A stretch of DNA of 64,000 bases from Phylloscopus collybita (lineage: Eukaryota > Chordata > Aves > Passeriformes > Phylloscopidae), in assembly GCA_027886175.1 (NCBI GenBank), contig JAJNNQ010000003.1, forward strand, positions 27,321,501 to 27,385,500. The letters are read 5' to 3'. Below are positions 35,318-49,030 of the stretch, one piece after another. Positions within the stretch are counted from its first letter, which is position 1. Every line of letters begins with the position of its first letter. The translations under genes were made by a program, and so were the position numbers. The notes under the pieces are model-generated. The model did not search any database. It had not been told where the DNA came from and worked only from the letters and a program-made list of their open reading frames with translations.

Positions 35318-37149
35318 CTTTGTAAAGCATCTACATTCATGGAACTGCAGAAGTTTTAAGGCAATGCACTCTTTACAATGCAAGCAGCAGACAAATGTAA
35401 AACACAGGAAAGATACTTGATAGCTGCTGTAAGAGTAGCAAACACTTATTAGTAAACTAGTAAATTATCTAAAACTAGTAAAGCTTGCTTTGAACTCAAA
35501 GAAAACCAGCAGCTCGGGCAGAATACAGAAGAATAACCCCAAAAGCTTTTAAGATGGAATATAGGAGAAAAGAGCAGTTTGCAAGAGTCCTTTGTCAGAG
35601 AAAAGCCAGCAGGTGAGCTGCTGAGCCCCAGCCTCTGCACCCCAAAGGAGCTGACCCAGGAGCAGTGACAAACCCCAGCTCACTGCTGCAGTCCAGTGAC
35701 CCCCTGGCTCCTCTCTTGGCTTCCAGAAGGAGTCAAAAACAAACAAAAACCCCACAACCAGAGCCAAACAAAACCGCAGAAAGTGGCGTGGAAAATGAAG
35801 TTTTGGACTTAATTCTTCTGTATTTCCCACATGTGATTTATCTCAAACTGCATTAGAGACCTGGTTTCTTGACCTCATTGAAGTCCCTGGAAGTTTTGCT
35901 TGCAGCCCTTGGATATCAATTTTTAGGCAAAACTCGGAGGAATCAGTGGTGGTTGATCCCGTGGAGTCTATGGCTCTGAAATGAGCCCTCCCCCCAGCTT
36001 TGTTATAACTCCAATAGTGCTGAAATAAATGACTTCTACAGTTTCAATATTTGTATTACAACAGAGCTTTCTTTTTTTTTTTTTTTTTCAAAACAGTGAG
36101 GAACAAGCTAGGATGAAATATTATAGTTTTTATGCTAGCAATTGGAGAGCAAGATCAGGATTTTAACTGGTGGGAGGGTAGGATTACACCATTCATTTCT
36201 CTGTCCTGCTGTTCCTGTTGGTATAGGGTTCTATGGGAATTAAAGTCTAAAACAGAGTTCTATTCTCTCATATGAGAAAAAATTCAACAGCTTTTTTCTC
36301 AGAAGTCTTAAGCAATCGATACTTGATTATATGAAGTATTATTTATAATTTGAAAGCTGTAACTGTCTGTGTAATCTAACCAGTTTTGTCTTGTGTGGTA
36401 GCCCTTCATATCTGAGTTGGAATATCCTCTATTCTGCAGTGGTTGGAACCTGGACTCAGTGAAGCCAGCATCACTTGTGAACTTCTGATATCAGCATCAT
36501 CACTTCTGAACACTATCTCCTGATAAATTGAGATGAGTTTGGTAGCTCCTGCTGAAGTTCCCTTATTTTCATAGCTCTAGAGCTCTCATATCTGCTAATG
36601 ATGGAGGATCTGAGCCTCTTCTGCTGCTTTTCCTTAAATATCACACCAGGAGATTTACAGGGGAGGTGTTTGCAGACAATTCAGTAGCAATAGCAGAACA
36701 CAGTTTAAAAACAGCCCGTATTTGACAACTCTGGTAGCATTCAGCATTAAAACACCTCGTTTATTTTCTAAACCTCATGTATTGTTATTCTCTTCAGGGT
36801 CAAATTTTGTAGTTCTTTCACACGTGAAGCTGTCTCTGATCTGGAAAGATGAATAAAGTTGCAATGTACCTTCACCTCTGATTTCCTTGGCTTCAGTTTT
36901 CCTAATTTTTTCTCTCAATCCTTTCTACTTCGTCATTCCCAAGGGTTGCCTCATAATGTGTACTTCATCAGATGCCTTTTTATGTATGCTAATCTACAGA
37001 AGCACAGCTAAAAAATGTTATGGCAGGGTGCTGCACTTACCAGCCACTAATTACCTCATGTTCAAGACTAAGCACAGCCTGGTTTTGTATGGAACTTTTT
37101 TTTTCCATGGCACAGTATGGAGATACTGGAGGATAACAATGTGAAATTT
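35318..37149. other. Non-coding stretch, no gene seen
   Basis: AT-rich intergenic sequence. A T homopolymer lies near 36071-36088. No gene was recognised. Confidence 0.5.
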
Positions 37150-37383
37150 GAAAAAAAAAAAAAAACCAACAACAAACAAACAAACAAACAAACAAAAACT
37201 ACCAAAAAACCAAAAAGCCCCCCCCCAAACCAACCAACCAACCAACCAACAACAACAAAAAAGCCCAACAAAAACAAAAACAACAAAAACCCACAACCCC
37301 CCCCCCAAAAAACCACAAAAAAACACCCACAAAAACAAACAACCCCCCCCCCCCAAAAAACCCCCAACAAAAACACCCCACAC
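37150..37383. repeat. A/C-rich low-complexity tract
   Basis: Poly-A passes into (CAAA)n, (CCAA)n, CCCCCC and AAAACCC blocks over about 230 bp. The minus strand is G/T-rich with multiple G runs, including G8-G10, giving quadruplex potential there. Frames rich in Thr/Asn/Lys/Pro or Gly/Phe/Cys are artefacts. Confidence 0.9.
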
Positions 37384-38494
37384 CACTGAAGAGTGGGAGA
37401 GAAAGTTGTGTTTTGTCTTCCTTGGAAAGCATTTAGGCACAAACACATTCCTGGGAAATTGAGCATCCCAGTGAGAACAAGACAGTGCCCTGAGCAGGGC
37501 AGGTCGTGCCCAGGTTCCCCTGTCCCAGCAGGCTGTGTGAGAAGGGGAAGGACAACTGAGCAGGGAATGGATGTCTGAAACTTCCAGGGAAGTGCTGGCA
37601 TGGCCAGAATTACAATCTGGCCCCGAGTCTTGTTTTTTTGATGGAGATAACAGGACTAAGTAGACCTTATGTAGGTCTCAGTTCTGTTAATTAGCAGTTT
37701 TATAACACATCTGAGGGACCACAGGCTGGCAGAATTTCCTAGCTCACTTCCATTTATGCAGAAACATATTGCTATTTCAGATTAATGATCCAGAAGTAGT
37801 AATTATGGTTTTATAATAGTTTTTGATGAGATATCAGCTCTCTGTCAAAGAGTCATTTGTATGACAAGATATAGATAGAAAGAAGACAGTGACTTGAATA
37901 CAATTTCCCAAACAAAGGCCATGGTACTGCTCTGCTCACTGCAGCCTCTGCTGCATTTACCATGGATATCTTTTGTTCATAATTAATCCAGTCCAGGGCT
38001 TTTTTGGTTCTGTTTTGTTTTTGGTTTTGTTTTGTTTTTTTTTTTTCCGCAAGAGATTAATTTTTTTTGAAAATGCACCTAAAACCGTGCAAAATCCTTT
38101 TACATGTATTTAGAGTATGAAAATGTATACAATAAATTGGTAGCAGACTTGTTGCCTACCTCCTGTATTGTTGATGTTCACTAAGGCAAAGTGGGCAAAG
38201 CTGGATTACCACTACAAAATACTTCTACCATTATTCTTCTGGATGGAAAATGTAGTTCAAGTTGGCTTTGTTTAACTCCTACAAACATTTGGAAATTTCA
38301 TTTTACTCACTTTAAGGGTTGCAGAATCTGAACTTCAAATATTCACATTCAAAATGCACAGGTGCTTGGATGATGCTCAAGCTCTATAGAATGCAGGAAT
38401 ACTTGTCAGCATGGGATTACTAAATTGCTGTGCCAGATTGAAGATACAAAACTGATTAAATGGATCAGATCAATACCTGACAGCACCTTGTACA
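37384..38494. other. Non-coding stretch, no gene seen
   Basis: It contains a T-rich patch at 37990-38046. No gene was recognised. Confidence 0.5.
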
Positions 38495-38775
38495 TCTTGA
38501 GAGATGACAGGACAAAGGGTAATGGCTTCAGACTGAAAGAGGGCGAGTTCACATGAGATATTAGGACAAAAATCCCTCCCTGGGAGAGTGGGCAGGCCCT
38601 GGCACAGGGTGCCCAGAGCAGCTGGGGCTGCCCCTGGATCCCTGGCAGTGCCCAAGGCCAGGCTGGATGGAGCTGGGAGCAGCCTGGGACAGTGGGAGGT
38701 GTCCCTGCCAGGGCAGGGGTGGCACTGGGGGGGCTTTGAAGGCCCTTCCAACCCAAACCCTTCTGGGATTCTATG
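38495..38775 (+). mobile_element. CR1 LINE 3' end fragment
   Basis: The sequence follows the familiar 3' end of chicken repeat 1: AATGGCTTCAGACTGAAAGA, then a GATATTAGGA-type block, AGGCCCTGGCACAGG, AAGGCCAGGCTGGATGGAG, GTGGGAGGTGTCCCTGCC and CCTTCCAACCCAAACCC, ending GATTCTATG without a poly-A tail. Such 5'-truncated CR1 copies are the commonest avian retroposons. No reverse-transcriptase coding remains. Confidence 0.92.
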
Positions 38776-41700
38776 GGCATGCACAAGTGTTCCTTAATGT
38801 GAGTGTAAGGAGAGAAATGTAAGTGCAAACTCTACAAGCACAATTCTGTACATTACCTCCAGAAATAACTTACCAGATCAGGAAGATGGAGGAGAGGGGA
38901 CTATTGGCTGTAACATGAATGATTACAGAACAGTAAAGATACCTAGATATCTGTTGTCCATCTGCCCATTTGTCCATTTCCAGCGTTTTGAAATGTTTGG
39001 TTGCAAAACAAAAATCACAGAATCTTTGCCAGAGAAAAATATTTGAAATGAACTCCATGCCACTAAATCCCACTTCAGCTCGGTGTGCTTTGCTGATGTG
39101 CAAGAGGAGGAGATGGAATGGCTGCAGCTGTGGTGCTGAGAACCTTTTGCCCACACTACCCCATGTCATGAATTTAACTCCAATCTTCAGTTTTACCCGA
39201 GTCTGGTCCTTTGGACTGAGCCAAAGTCCAGAGCTGAGCCACACCCAGAGAGCTGGGGGACACCAAGGGTGGGCAGGGACCACCTTTGCTGCTTGGATGT
39301 CACTTGACAGGAATCCAGTCCATGTGCTCTGTGCTTGCTCCACCGTGCAAAGGGGGCATGCTGGGCTGGGACTGTTTGTTTTGTTTGCAAAGTGAGTCAA
39401 ACTAAAGTGGCAACACTTTTTACTTGCTCAGGCAACGGGCCATTCCTTATTGATCCATGGGCAGCTGAAACAATATCATACTCCTTGACTGGTTCTGTAC
39501 TTTAATCATATTTTTGCTTTACCTATTAGTTGCTCCTATCAAATTCTAGATTTTAAAAGCTAATAATTTTTTTGTATTACCATAAAAGCTTTTCATATTT
39601 TCACATCTAAATTGCAACCTTTCCAAACTTAATTAACTAAAACACAGGAGTTATTTTGTTGTTGCCAAAGACAGATGAAATGCAAATGTCAATCACTTCT
39701 TGGGCAACTGCTAAACAATCCTTGCCTACTGAGTATTGGGATAAGAAATTTTGCTGGGAAATTTGCAGTCTGTGCAGCAAGATTCTGCTCTGTGTAAAAG
39801 CTCTGCTTTTCTCCCCTTTTATTTTGTTAGTCAATTTACAGTAGAATTTGAGTCGCTTAGTGGGTAAATAAGTTCATTCTAAATTCATCGCCTACCACAA
39901 GGTTTGCTGAAGTCTACAGTCCTCAAAAAAGTCAATTCTCAATTACTTGGAAGACCAGCACTGTCCTTGGAAGTGCAGCAAGATGAAACTGCTCCAAAGC
40001 AGAGCAGTTTCACCAATGATATTCTATACACTAAATAAATGTGCTTAATCTGGAGTCCTGTGCTGTGTTGCCAGAAAGTGAGGGGGTAGAAAGGGCACAG
40101 TAAGGGTAACCCCTTTCTGTGGGGAGACCAAAGGAGATGCTGCTGAGGGCAGTCTCCCCTCTGATCTCTTACACCTGTGTTAATTATCCTGGAGTAGAAA
40201 CAGCCTTGCCCTCACAGCCATGGGGTGATAAAGAGTGAGTGAGCTGGGCAGGGTCAGTTGGAGGCTGCTGGCTGTGCTGTGCAGAGCCAGGGACAGGAGG
40301 TGGTGCCAGGGCCAGCAAAGGTGAGCTGCTGTAGGTGGGACAGACAGGGTGAGGGGGCTGTGCCAGGGACAGGAAGGAGTGACCAGAACTGAAGGAGAGA
40401 CAGAGCCTGAGCTGTGTGGAGCTGCTCTTGGGAGATACAGAGAAAAGGTGTGGGAGACTTTTTGAATAACAAGGTGCTGCTGCTTGAAGCCTTCTGGTGA
40501 TGCTAAGGAAGCACCTGGAGTGCAGTGTCCATGTCGACTGCCACATATCGACTGTGACACCTTTCAGACAGCAGCCAAAATCTCTTTGGATTTTTAGAGA
40601 ATGGGTTCCAATGAACTCTTTCTGCAAACTGCTGTTGGTAGTGGCCACTCAGTGTGTCCCTTGGACGTGTAAGCAAGGCAGGAGGGTTCAGAGGAATACT
40701 TCAAATTTGGCTCACAGAATGTATTTAGGGGAATCCTTTTTGCCTCCCTGGCAATGTTTGGCTCTGAATCATTTCATCTGGAAAAAGGTTCCTTGATCAT
40801 GTTTTATTTGTATGCTAAAACTTAGGGGAAATGGAGAGTAATTGCAACATTTATCACCTTTGGAGTTAAAGGATTAGTGATTCTGGAAACTCCAAGCCTT
40901 GCAGTGAGCCGGGACATCAGCAAGTGGGATATTGCAATAGCTCCTGTATCGCTTATCCAGCAGCAGTGGCCACTGTGGATTTGGAGATATCTTCTATGGC
41001 TAAGGCAGGAGTTATTTGTCCTTGGCTGTACTCGAGTTTCCCGTAAGAAATTTGCTGTTTTGGGGAAATCTATGCTCAAGAGATAGCACTGCACTTGGAA
41101 TGGTTCTAGCATGAGGACTCTGGTGGTTTTCTTTCCTTTAGTTCACAAACCCAACAAATAAGGTTATATTTTTAAGGATTCATCTCGGCTCCTGGAATGA
41201 TGAATCCACTATCTCTGCCCTGTGTGTGTAATTCCTCTCTCAAGTCACTCCAGGTTTCTCCAACTCATTTTTTTTTAAAAAGGACTTGACTTCAATTCCT
41301 TTGTTTGGTTTCAGCTGAATTTTGCTGGAATTCAGAGACTCGTGGATAGCAGTATGGATGCATTGCAGCACCAAATCTCTCTGCTGTAATATTTCCTTTA
41401 TTTACCATCCTTGGAAACGCTGTCTTCCAGTAACAGCTTTTCTGACTGGTTTCCAAACCACGTTTCCCTTCATCTGGGCGCGATACAGTCACCCACAAAA
41501 CCCACAGGAGTTTCTCTTCTGCAGGGAAGGGCTCAGCTTTGCAAAGGAAAGGGGCACTGGTTGTGGGCTAACAGCTGAGGACCCAGGAACTCAGATTGCC
41601 TGTGATGCAGATCCAACCTTTGTTGGCCTTTAACACCAAAATAATCCACGTTGCACTGTATTTCCCAGGGTGGGCAGAAAGGCCCCGCTGCTGTGACTCA

Positions 41701-44439
41701 GGCACACAGGTTTGCCCATTTCCCAGGGCCTGGAGCTCTGCGTGGCTCTGGATGAAACTCTTTACCTGTATTCCCCCTGAAATGATGAGCTCCTGGAAAT
41801 ATCAGCCCTTGCTGGAGTGATCAGCCAAAACACAGCAGCTGGTGGCAGCTCAGATCAAACAGCACTGAAGTGGTTACTATTGAGAAATACACCTCAGAAA
41901 AAAGCAAAATAGATATGGGGTAGGATTATATTATTATACTAATCAAGAGAAATCAGACATGGGGGGGGGAGGTAGGAAATTATAAGGAATTATCATCAAT
42001 CAAAAAAAAAACGACGAGCAGCAATTGAAAGTTAACTGGTTCAAATTTAGCTTGAGGAGGAAATTTTACAGTGAGAGGAAAATCTTTACCTGCATCAACA
42101 CTTTTTGACATTCAGCCTGATGTAATAATGGTAATTAAGCTACAGGAAAGGTAGCACCACAGCAATGTTAATAGCCATGCAGAGATTCCAAGGTTTTGAT
42201 TATAATTTTTTATTAGAATATTCTTTTCCTGTGAATGTGTGGGTTTTTTTTTTTTTTTCATTTTGAAGTCTTTGAGTTGGAAAAGGAAAGCTGTACTTTG
42301 CCGAATAAATAGAAGCTCTCTAAGTGTTATTTTAGAATGACTTGTGTTTGTTACAAATATAATGTGAAAACTTCATAAATTGTAGGCTACTTTACCCTAA
42401 ATTATAATCTGACACTTTGTTCTGGAGCTTCAGGAAGTATTAAGAAAAATTACAGAAACTAGAAGAAAGTAGGCACAGCAAATATTGATTAACTGAAAGG
42501 TTAAAACGTAAAATATTGAGGGTGAAGTAACCTAAATGTTCATTTAAAAGGTGTAGAACATGGGAAGAGGTGTAAGAGCTGAGAAAGTTCTGAAGAAGGC
42601 ACAGAGCATGAAAAACATCCTACAGAAATTTTGTTTTGCTGTCTGATGGGAGTCATAAAGGGCACTCAGGGTGGATAGAAATGCTGTAATTTTTCTCTTC
42701 AGTACCATTAAAATTTTGTCAAATCACATTTTTAGTTGGGCTTCAAAGGTCACCTTGGATATTTATTGTTATTCCCCCTCCACACATTCAAATATGTCCC
42801 TACATGGATTCACATCTTCCCTAAAGTCTGCACAAAGCAAAAATGAGAATATAATGAATGAACATGGGCTATAAACCTTGCAATGGGCTTCCAGTTGACA
42901 CCTCCAGCTTTACTGTGCTGTTTACAGACTGTTCTGGAAGTAGGGGAGGAAGGTTGGTTTGAAGGCAGGAAACACGAGGAAGGAGAAATAAATGTTTTGA
43001 AGAAACACTTAGGAGCTCAATGAGTTAAAGAATTTGCTTGCTGTTCCTGCAGGTGACAGCAATTCCTCTCAAGAACTAAGAGTGCTGGAGTTAGGTTGAT
43101 GTTCTCATTTCCTCTGGATATTTAAGTTGCTCAAAGTGCTGCCATCTAAGTTCAGCAAGCATGAATCCATCCCACGAAGAGCCAACTTAGCAAGGCCACA
43201 TTTTTGGGTCTCTGGGTGAAGGAAAAATGGTCCCAAAGAAAGGCCCTGGTTCAGCAGGTTGCACATTAGCACCAATTTCATGAGCTAATAATCTGCCAAC
43301 AGCATTATCCACTTGTGCCAGGCGCCCTCTGTTCACTTTTCCTGCTGTTTGGTGCAAACCCCAGTGCAGATGTTGCTCTCTCACCTTTCTCACATTCTGG
43401 TTCAGGTCCTGTGTCCTGCTAGGGCAGCTCTGATCACCCTGTGTCTGACCAGTAACCAAATAAAAACTCATTCATTGCTCCTGCTGCCCTATTGCTAGTG
43501 CCAAACAGGAGAGGGGAGAAGAGTTGTCACTTTACAGCAGGAAGGACACTGGGAACACAAAAAAAAAGAGTGAGAATTTGAGGCATTTTGAAATCATGTT
43601 GCTATGATTCATTACTTTGCCATTGAAATCTTTCTCAAAAGAATAAAAATATTAATTGGGGGAAGGGACTCCAGAGGTGAAACGCAGCAACTTGAAATCT
43701 ACAGCCACCTGTTTAAATGTACATCCAAGACTTCATTGCCCAGACTTTTTCAGAAGAGGGAGGAATTTCTGGTGAGTGGAGGTGGGAAGCTGCAATTGTA
43801 GCTCTGCTGGAGGCATTAATCTCTCTGTCTGACTAGTCAGGATCTGAGACAGTGCCCTAACTGTGACTTACACCCAGTGGTTTTGGCATCAAAAACCAAT
43901 TCCAAGTCAGACTTCACAGAATTAAAAAAAAATATTTATTCAGTGGGTTCCTGGTTTAATTTTCTTGAAATTACATCCTAGCTATAGGCAAAATACTTAC
44001 TTCCAATTTTTAATTTTAACTGTATCTTTCCCAGATTGGGTCCAATGTTAAGGTTGAAATCCTGTGTTATCTTCATTAAAATTTTCCATAGATTTGCTAA
44101 TTTTCTTGCTCTCTGCTGACAATCTCATCAATGCTACTAAAAAAGAAAAGTTATCTCTGCTTCCAAATTCTATTTTATTTACATAAAATGAAAAATGTCT
44201 TAAGTGTAAATGTCTTAAATGAAAGATCCAAACTGGGTAACACCAAAGCAGGGTAATAGCACCCAGTAATTCATCTTGCACTGAAAAGACAAACAAGTGT
44301 TTTACACAGCTGTCCATCAAAGCCTGCTTGGATGTGATTAAGCAAGATTAACTTTTAGCATGTAACATGATTTTATTCAGTGATCTCCCACAATAAAAAC
44401 CCAGGAAGTTTCATAATACAATAAGAACAGAACTGTCAT
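38776..44439. other. Non-coding stretch, no gene seen
   Basis: About 5.7 kb with only short frames on both strands (the longest, minus strand, at 38870-39400 and 40184-40648) and no recognisable domain. Small homopolymers occur near 41963 (G) and 42247 (T). Confidence 0.45.
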
Positions 44440-44740
44440 TGTTGGACACGAAAGAAGAGACGCGAGACTTGATCAGAAGGCTGATGCTCTAAAAAGGGGC
44501 TGGTTTATTCTCAGAACCTATTTTTATGTTTTTATATTTTTATATTTTTATATTTTTATACCTTTCTACAATGTGCCCACCTAAGAGGTGGGATCCTTTG
44601 AACCATTGGTCACACCAAGGGTCAACAAGCAAAGTCCCTCCTTAGGAGAGAAATGTGAAAAACAAGAGAGTTTAAAGAGCGTGACCTTGTTTAGCAGTTT
44701 TGGTCCCTGGGAAAGAACTTCAGCAAACCCAAACATGACA
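44440..44740 (-). mobile_element. Solo LTR-like element of about 301 bp, minus strand
   Basis: On the minus strand it starts TGTCATGTTTGGGTTTGCTG and ends CTTTCGTGTCCAACA, so its termini are TG...CA. An AT-rich TATA-like stretch is followed about 30 bp later by AATAAA (complement at 44504-44509). No coding sequence remains. A target-site duplication is not evident at these ends. Confidence 0.65.
44521..44562. repeat. (TTTTTA)n-type microsatellite inside the LTR
   Basis: About seven units of TTTTTAT(A/G) type lie at the TATA-like position of the minus-strand LTR, so slippage here would change its promoter spacing. Confidence 0.8.
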
Positions 44741-47434
44741 GGCAGTGACTACACAAAACCTGCTTTGGAAATAACAATTAAAGCCAGGTGCCTCTTATGC
44801 AGCCTCAAACAGGATGCATTGTTTGAAGCTGAGGGCTGTGGCAGGAGCAGAGTTTGAGGGCAGCAGGGCTCAGTGCCAAGGATTCAAACACCTGAGCTGA
44901 GGAACGGAGTGCTCATTTCCATGACTCTGATTAGGCACTGTAGGGTTAAATACACTTGCAGAGCTCCCATCCATATTCTCAAGCAGGAGTTACAGCCCTG
45001 TGCACAGGATGTAGGGACAAAGCACAAGCCTGTCAGCAGTATTAATTCCCACCATTACAGCTATTTGCCTTTGCTCGGGCTCTTAATGGTATTTAAACAA
45101 ATACAGTTCTCTCTCTCCCCACCTTGCATGTGATTTTTCCTTCTGCAAAAGGCCCTTTGGTTTAAAAACCTTTCTGATGCTTATAGAACACATGCATTTA
45201 TTATTCAGATGGTTCATTTATTAAGAATAAATAATTTAAGCACATTTTCTTCTGTTTAATTAACACATTAGCAATTGCAGCGTGGATGGGAAGCAATGTT
45301 TGTATTTACACTCATTTCTCAGGCTGTTTCTTTTGTTCCACTTGATGGCCACTGTGCTTATTTATTGAAAGCTCCTGACCTGCAGAAACTCTTGCAAACT
45401 TCTACAGAGGCAATGGCCCCTGTGGTAGCAGCAGCAGCAGCAAAATGCTGCCTCATTCTCTTCATGTCCTCTGATGTGCAAGGTGAGTTTAAACCCATGC
45501 ACCAAGAACAAACAAACAGCATGGCCCCAGGCCTGCTTCATGTTTGTTGGGAAGAAACATAAATTACATCATTGTTATTGCTACTGCATTTGGCACACAG
45601 CAAAACCATTCCTTTATATTCACCAGCAGCCCCAAAATTTACTTCCATTCTATTGGAAACTTATTTTTCTATCCTGTGACTGCAATAGCAGTGTCAGAGA
45701 AAATGTATGTTCTATAATACTGTGCTTTAAATCCATTTTCTTCTTTAAAATGACACTTATGCTGCTTTCCCTTTTGTTTCTCCAACATGAAAATATGCTG
45801 CCATTTGCTTGGGTAATACAGAAACATTTTCTAAATGTGATCAAATCTAGACTCCTTTACCTTGGTTGGTTATTTCTAACTGTACATTAATATTGTTAGA
45901 ATCATGGCTATAGGCACCCAATCAGGTTATGTGCTTCCCATTTTTGGTGTTACACACACACATGTCCTAAAATAAAACTATGAAGAACTTTGGACCTTAG
46001 ACCCCAATCCTACAACCAGAGCTACAATGGGGTTACCTGTAGGATCTGAATTATGTGTATTTACATACTGAATTCTTTTCTGTGGATGACAAAGTGTCTT
46101 CTATAATGTTAAAATAGGTTCTTCTTTTATGATTTCCTTTATTTTTGTTGCTTCAGTTATTTTTTAGCTAATGGAGTTTAATGCACTTAACAGTAGAGTT
46201 ACCCCAATTTAGACTTGAATATTACTGCTGAATTCTCTCTTCTTTGTTACTTAGAAAATCTAATATTCACCTTGATATTAAAGACTTTTATTCAGAAAGC
46301 ATGAACATCCCAATAGTTAAAGCTCCCAGCTAAATGTCCTGAGATGTGATGAGGCAGGATCGACCATGACCTTGGAGCAACCCAGATTTCTTCAGCAAAC
46401 TCTGCCTGTCAGGGTTAAATTCTGGCCTCCAGCAGTATCTTGAATCCACACTAGGGAAATTATGATAAAAATAATCTTTACATCTCCAGACTCAAATGGA
46501 TCTTTCTGATTGACTGCCTCTGGTGCTAGGTCCATGTCAATAATTCGCAGGGAATGCATGGCTGTGACCTTTTCCCCCTTGTTTTAGAATTTCCATTTTA
46601 CAGGACCAATAAACCATGTCAGGACAAAGTGGTGGTTCTGGACACGTGAATGGATGGATCTCAGGTCAGAGGTAATCCTTCAGCACGCTCCTGTTTGGGA
46701 CTAAAGAATACATCTCCCTGCTGTAATGGCTCTGTCAAAAATGTATGCAAGGAAAAATTGAAGGATACACTCTTCCAGTTAAGCAACGATTAGAAAGAAG
46801 GAATAAAATGAATAAAGGATTTTCCACTTGCTTTCTCAAGCCCCAGTGGAAGCTGTAGGAGTTAATGGCTTGCAAGTCAGCATTAAATAGAAGAGGTAAT
46901 GGCAATTACCTGTTATGAATTCCTGCACAGTGCCATATCATCATAACTGTTTGTAAACCTTTCTATCCATCTACATCCATCACCTGTATGAGACACCAGC
47001 AGAGGACTGCAGAACACCCAGCTTGTCACATCAATAAACAAACACAGTCAGGTAAAAGCAGGAGAGTTTTTGATTAAGGTACCAGAGCTGAAATAAGGTT
47101 TTGATTCTGGCACCACTGTAATGTTATCTATGGGTGAAGCCTCTTCATCTTTTGTGCTTCAGCTCCCTGCCCATGAAATGGAGCAGCATTTATCCCTTTT
47201 TATTTCTGTTATCTGGCTTATTTATTTAGCCTGTAACTTGGCTGAGGAGATGCTTCTTCCTGTACAACTTCTGCCTTGCAAACCTGCTCTCTACATCCCA
47301 CCACCAAATCAGTTGTATTTGGGATTGTTAATAACAGGCTCCTATTAAAAATGCAATATTTTCCAATTTTAGCTCCCTCAAAGATTTGCTGGCTCCCTGT
47401 AAGAAAATACCCTCCTCTGAATTAGGATGGTGTG
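44741..47434. other. Non-coding stretch, no gene seen
   Basis: AT-rich intergenic DNA with no supportable gene. It includes a short homeodomain-type palindrome at 46894-46911. Confidence 0.45.
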
Positions 47435-47485
47435 TTTATATATATTTATATATTCTTATATTCTTTTATATTTATATTTATATGC
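47435..47485. repeat. AT-rich TATATTTATA tract
   Basis: Irregular TATATATTTATATATTC-type sequence of about 50 bp, low complexity. Confidence 0.7.
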
Positions 47486-47566
47486 ATTTCAGAGTGTTAG
47501 TCCACAGGTCGTATTTCTCACCTTTCAAGAAGTGGGCTGTTGTGTTAAAAAATGTTTATGGTGCTT

Positions 47567-47643
47567 GTCCCTTCCCTTCCCTTCCCTTCCCTTCCCTTCC
47601 CTTCCCTTCCCTTCCCTTCCCTTCCCTTCCCTTCCCTTCCCTC
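47567..47643. repeat. (CCCTT)n pyrimidine microsatellite
   Basis: About 15 units of the same 5-bp motif that forms the distal part of the tract at 12834-13049, again with pyrimidines on the plus strand. Confidence 0.97.
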
Positions 47644-48989
47644 CAACAGTCCTGTAGATTTTAAAGTTTTTCAAAGAAGTAAATGCAAAAATTTGGGTTT
47701 TTTGTAGTTTTCTAGTATTCAAAGTTACTTTACTTCCCATTTTCGCTCCTTTTTCTATACACTGTTCTACTCAAGCTCACAATAGAGATTACATGAAAGC
47801 AGATTCCATAACTAATTAGTCAAGCAGCCAAAAAGAGCTTTAGAAGTTTGTCCCAACAGTTTTAATTTGTTTTTTTTTTTTTTTTTTTTTTTTTGTCTGA
47901 ATGCAATATAACAGTAAATTAGTATTTCCATCTGTCTTCCTTAGCAGAAGAAGCATTACATCTTTGGTTTGGAAAGGGGCTTGGGTTCTTGTCTCTGTAT
48001 CCCATCCCATTTTTTCTCTGTGTGTGTGGACAGGAGGAGGAGGGAATCCTGCATTCCATCTACTCAATGCAATTTGCTCAATGAGTCATGCTTCCAGCCC
48101 CACATACAGGGAAAATCGGTGGAAAGGAACAATGATAGAGACCTAAAGCCGAGAGGTTTGTCTCAGTGCCGGTGATGCCTTTGGTGCACGGGCTCCGTGG
48201 CACTCTGTGGGATGCCCCTGGGGTGCTGTCAGGCACCAGGTGTCCGGGGAACACTTCAGGAGAACATCCCAACATTGCTCTGCCAGAATGACAACACCCC
48301 ACAGCCCAGCGGCCAGCAAGAACCCCTGGGAGCAGTGATTCTCTTGGAAGTGCTGGCTTCGCCAGAGTCAGGGGGCTTTGATGAGCAGTTCATGAGCCAG
48401 AGCACAGGTGAGGGAGCATTTGAAGCAGGGAGGGAACTGTGAAGTGCAATCTCCCTGCCAATAGTTCCCCGTGGCTCTCACAGTTTATATGGAGCTAATA
48501 CCCCCCAGTCACTGTATTGTGTAATCTCAGTGTGAGTGTCCTGGCGTTTGTGGGTGCTTTCCTGCCCGATATCAGGAGATAGCTCAGCTGTCTGCACTCC
48601 TGGTACCGAGCTGTGCCTGGGCACGGCCTGTGAGGGCCCAGCCCGGCTCTCCTGGCCTCCACAGCCTTTGGGCATCCCCCCAGCCCCGCCAGGGCAGCCT
48701 GCTGTCCATGTGTATAAGGTTTGAAGCCTGTCCATTCCTCGTTCATTTCTCCCCTTTACCAAAACCTTTACAATTTGTCCTTTTCCTCCAACAAAAGCAT
48801 TTCATGCTCTCTCCCCACCTTCGGTTTCCAAGGTCTTCTGTTTCCCTCCAACTCCACTGAATTTTATCGGTCACTTTATCTTTTCTTCTCCTTCCCTTTC
48901 TTCCAGCTGCCACCTTTGCCTCTTCCTTCCCCGGCGCCCTTTGCATCCTTCACCAAAGCCTCGTTTTCCTCCTCTCTCCGTCCCGTCTC
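47644..48989. other. Upstream flank of the CpG island, no gene seen
   Basis: A T homopolymer lies at 47871-47894. GC content rises from about 48180. A pyrimidine-rich stretch occupies 48860-48970. Short frames on both strands are not convincing exons. Confidence 0.5.
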
Positions 48990-49030
48990 CCTCACTGCCC
49001 AGCGCTCCGCCGTGTCCTTGCTCCGCGGGC

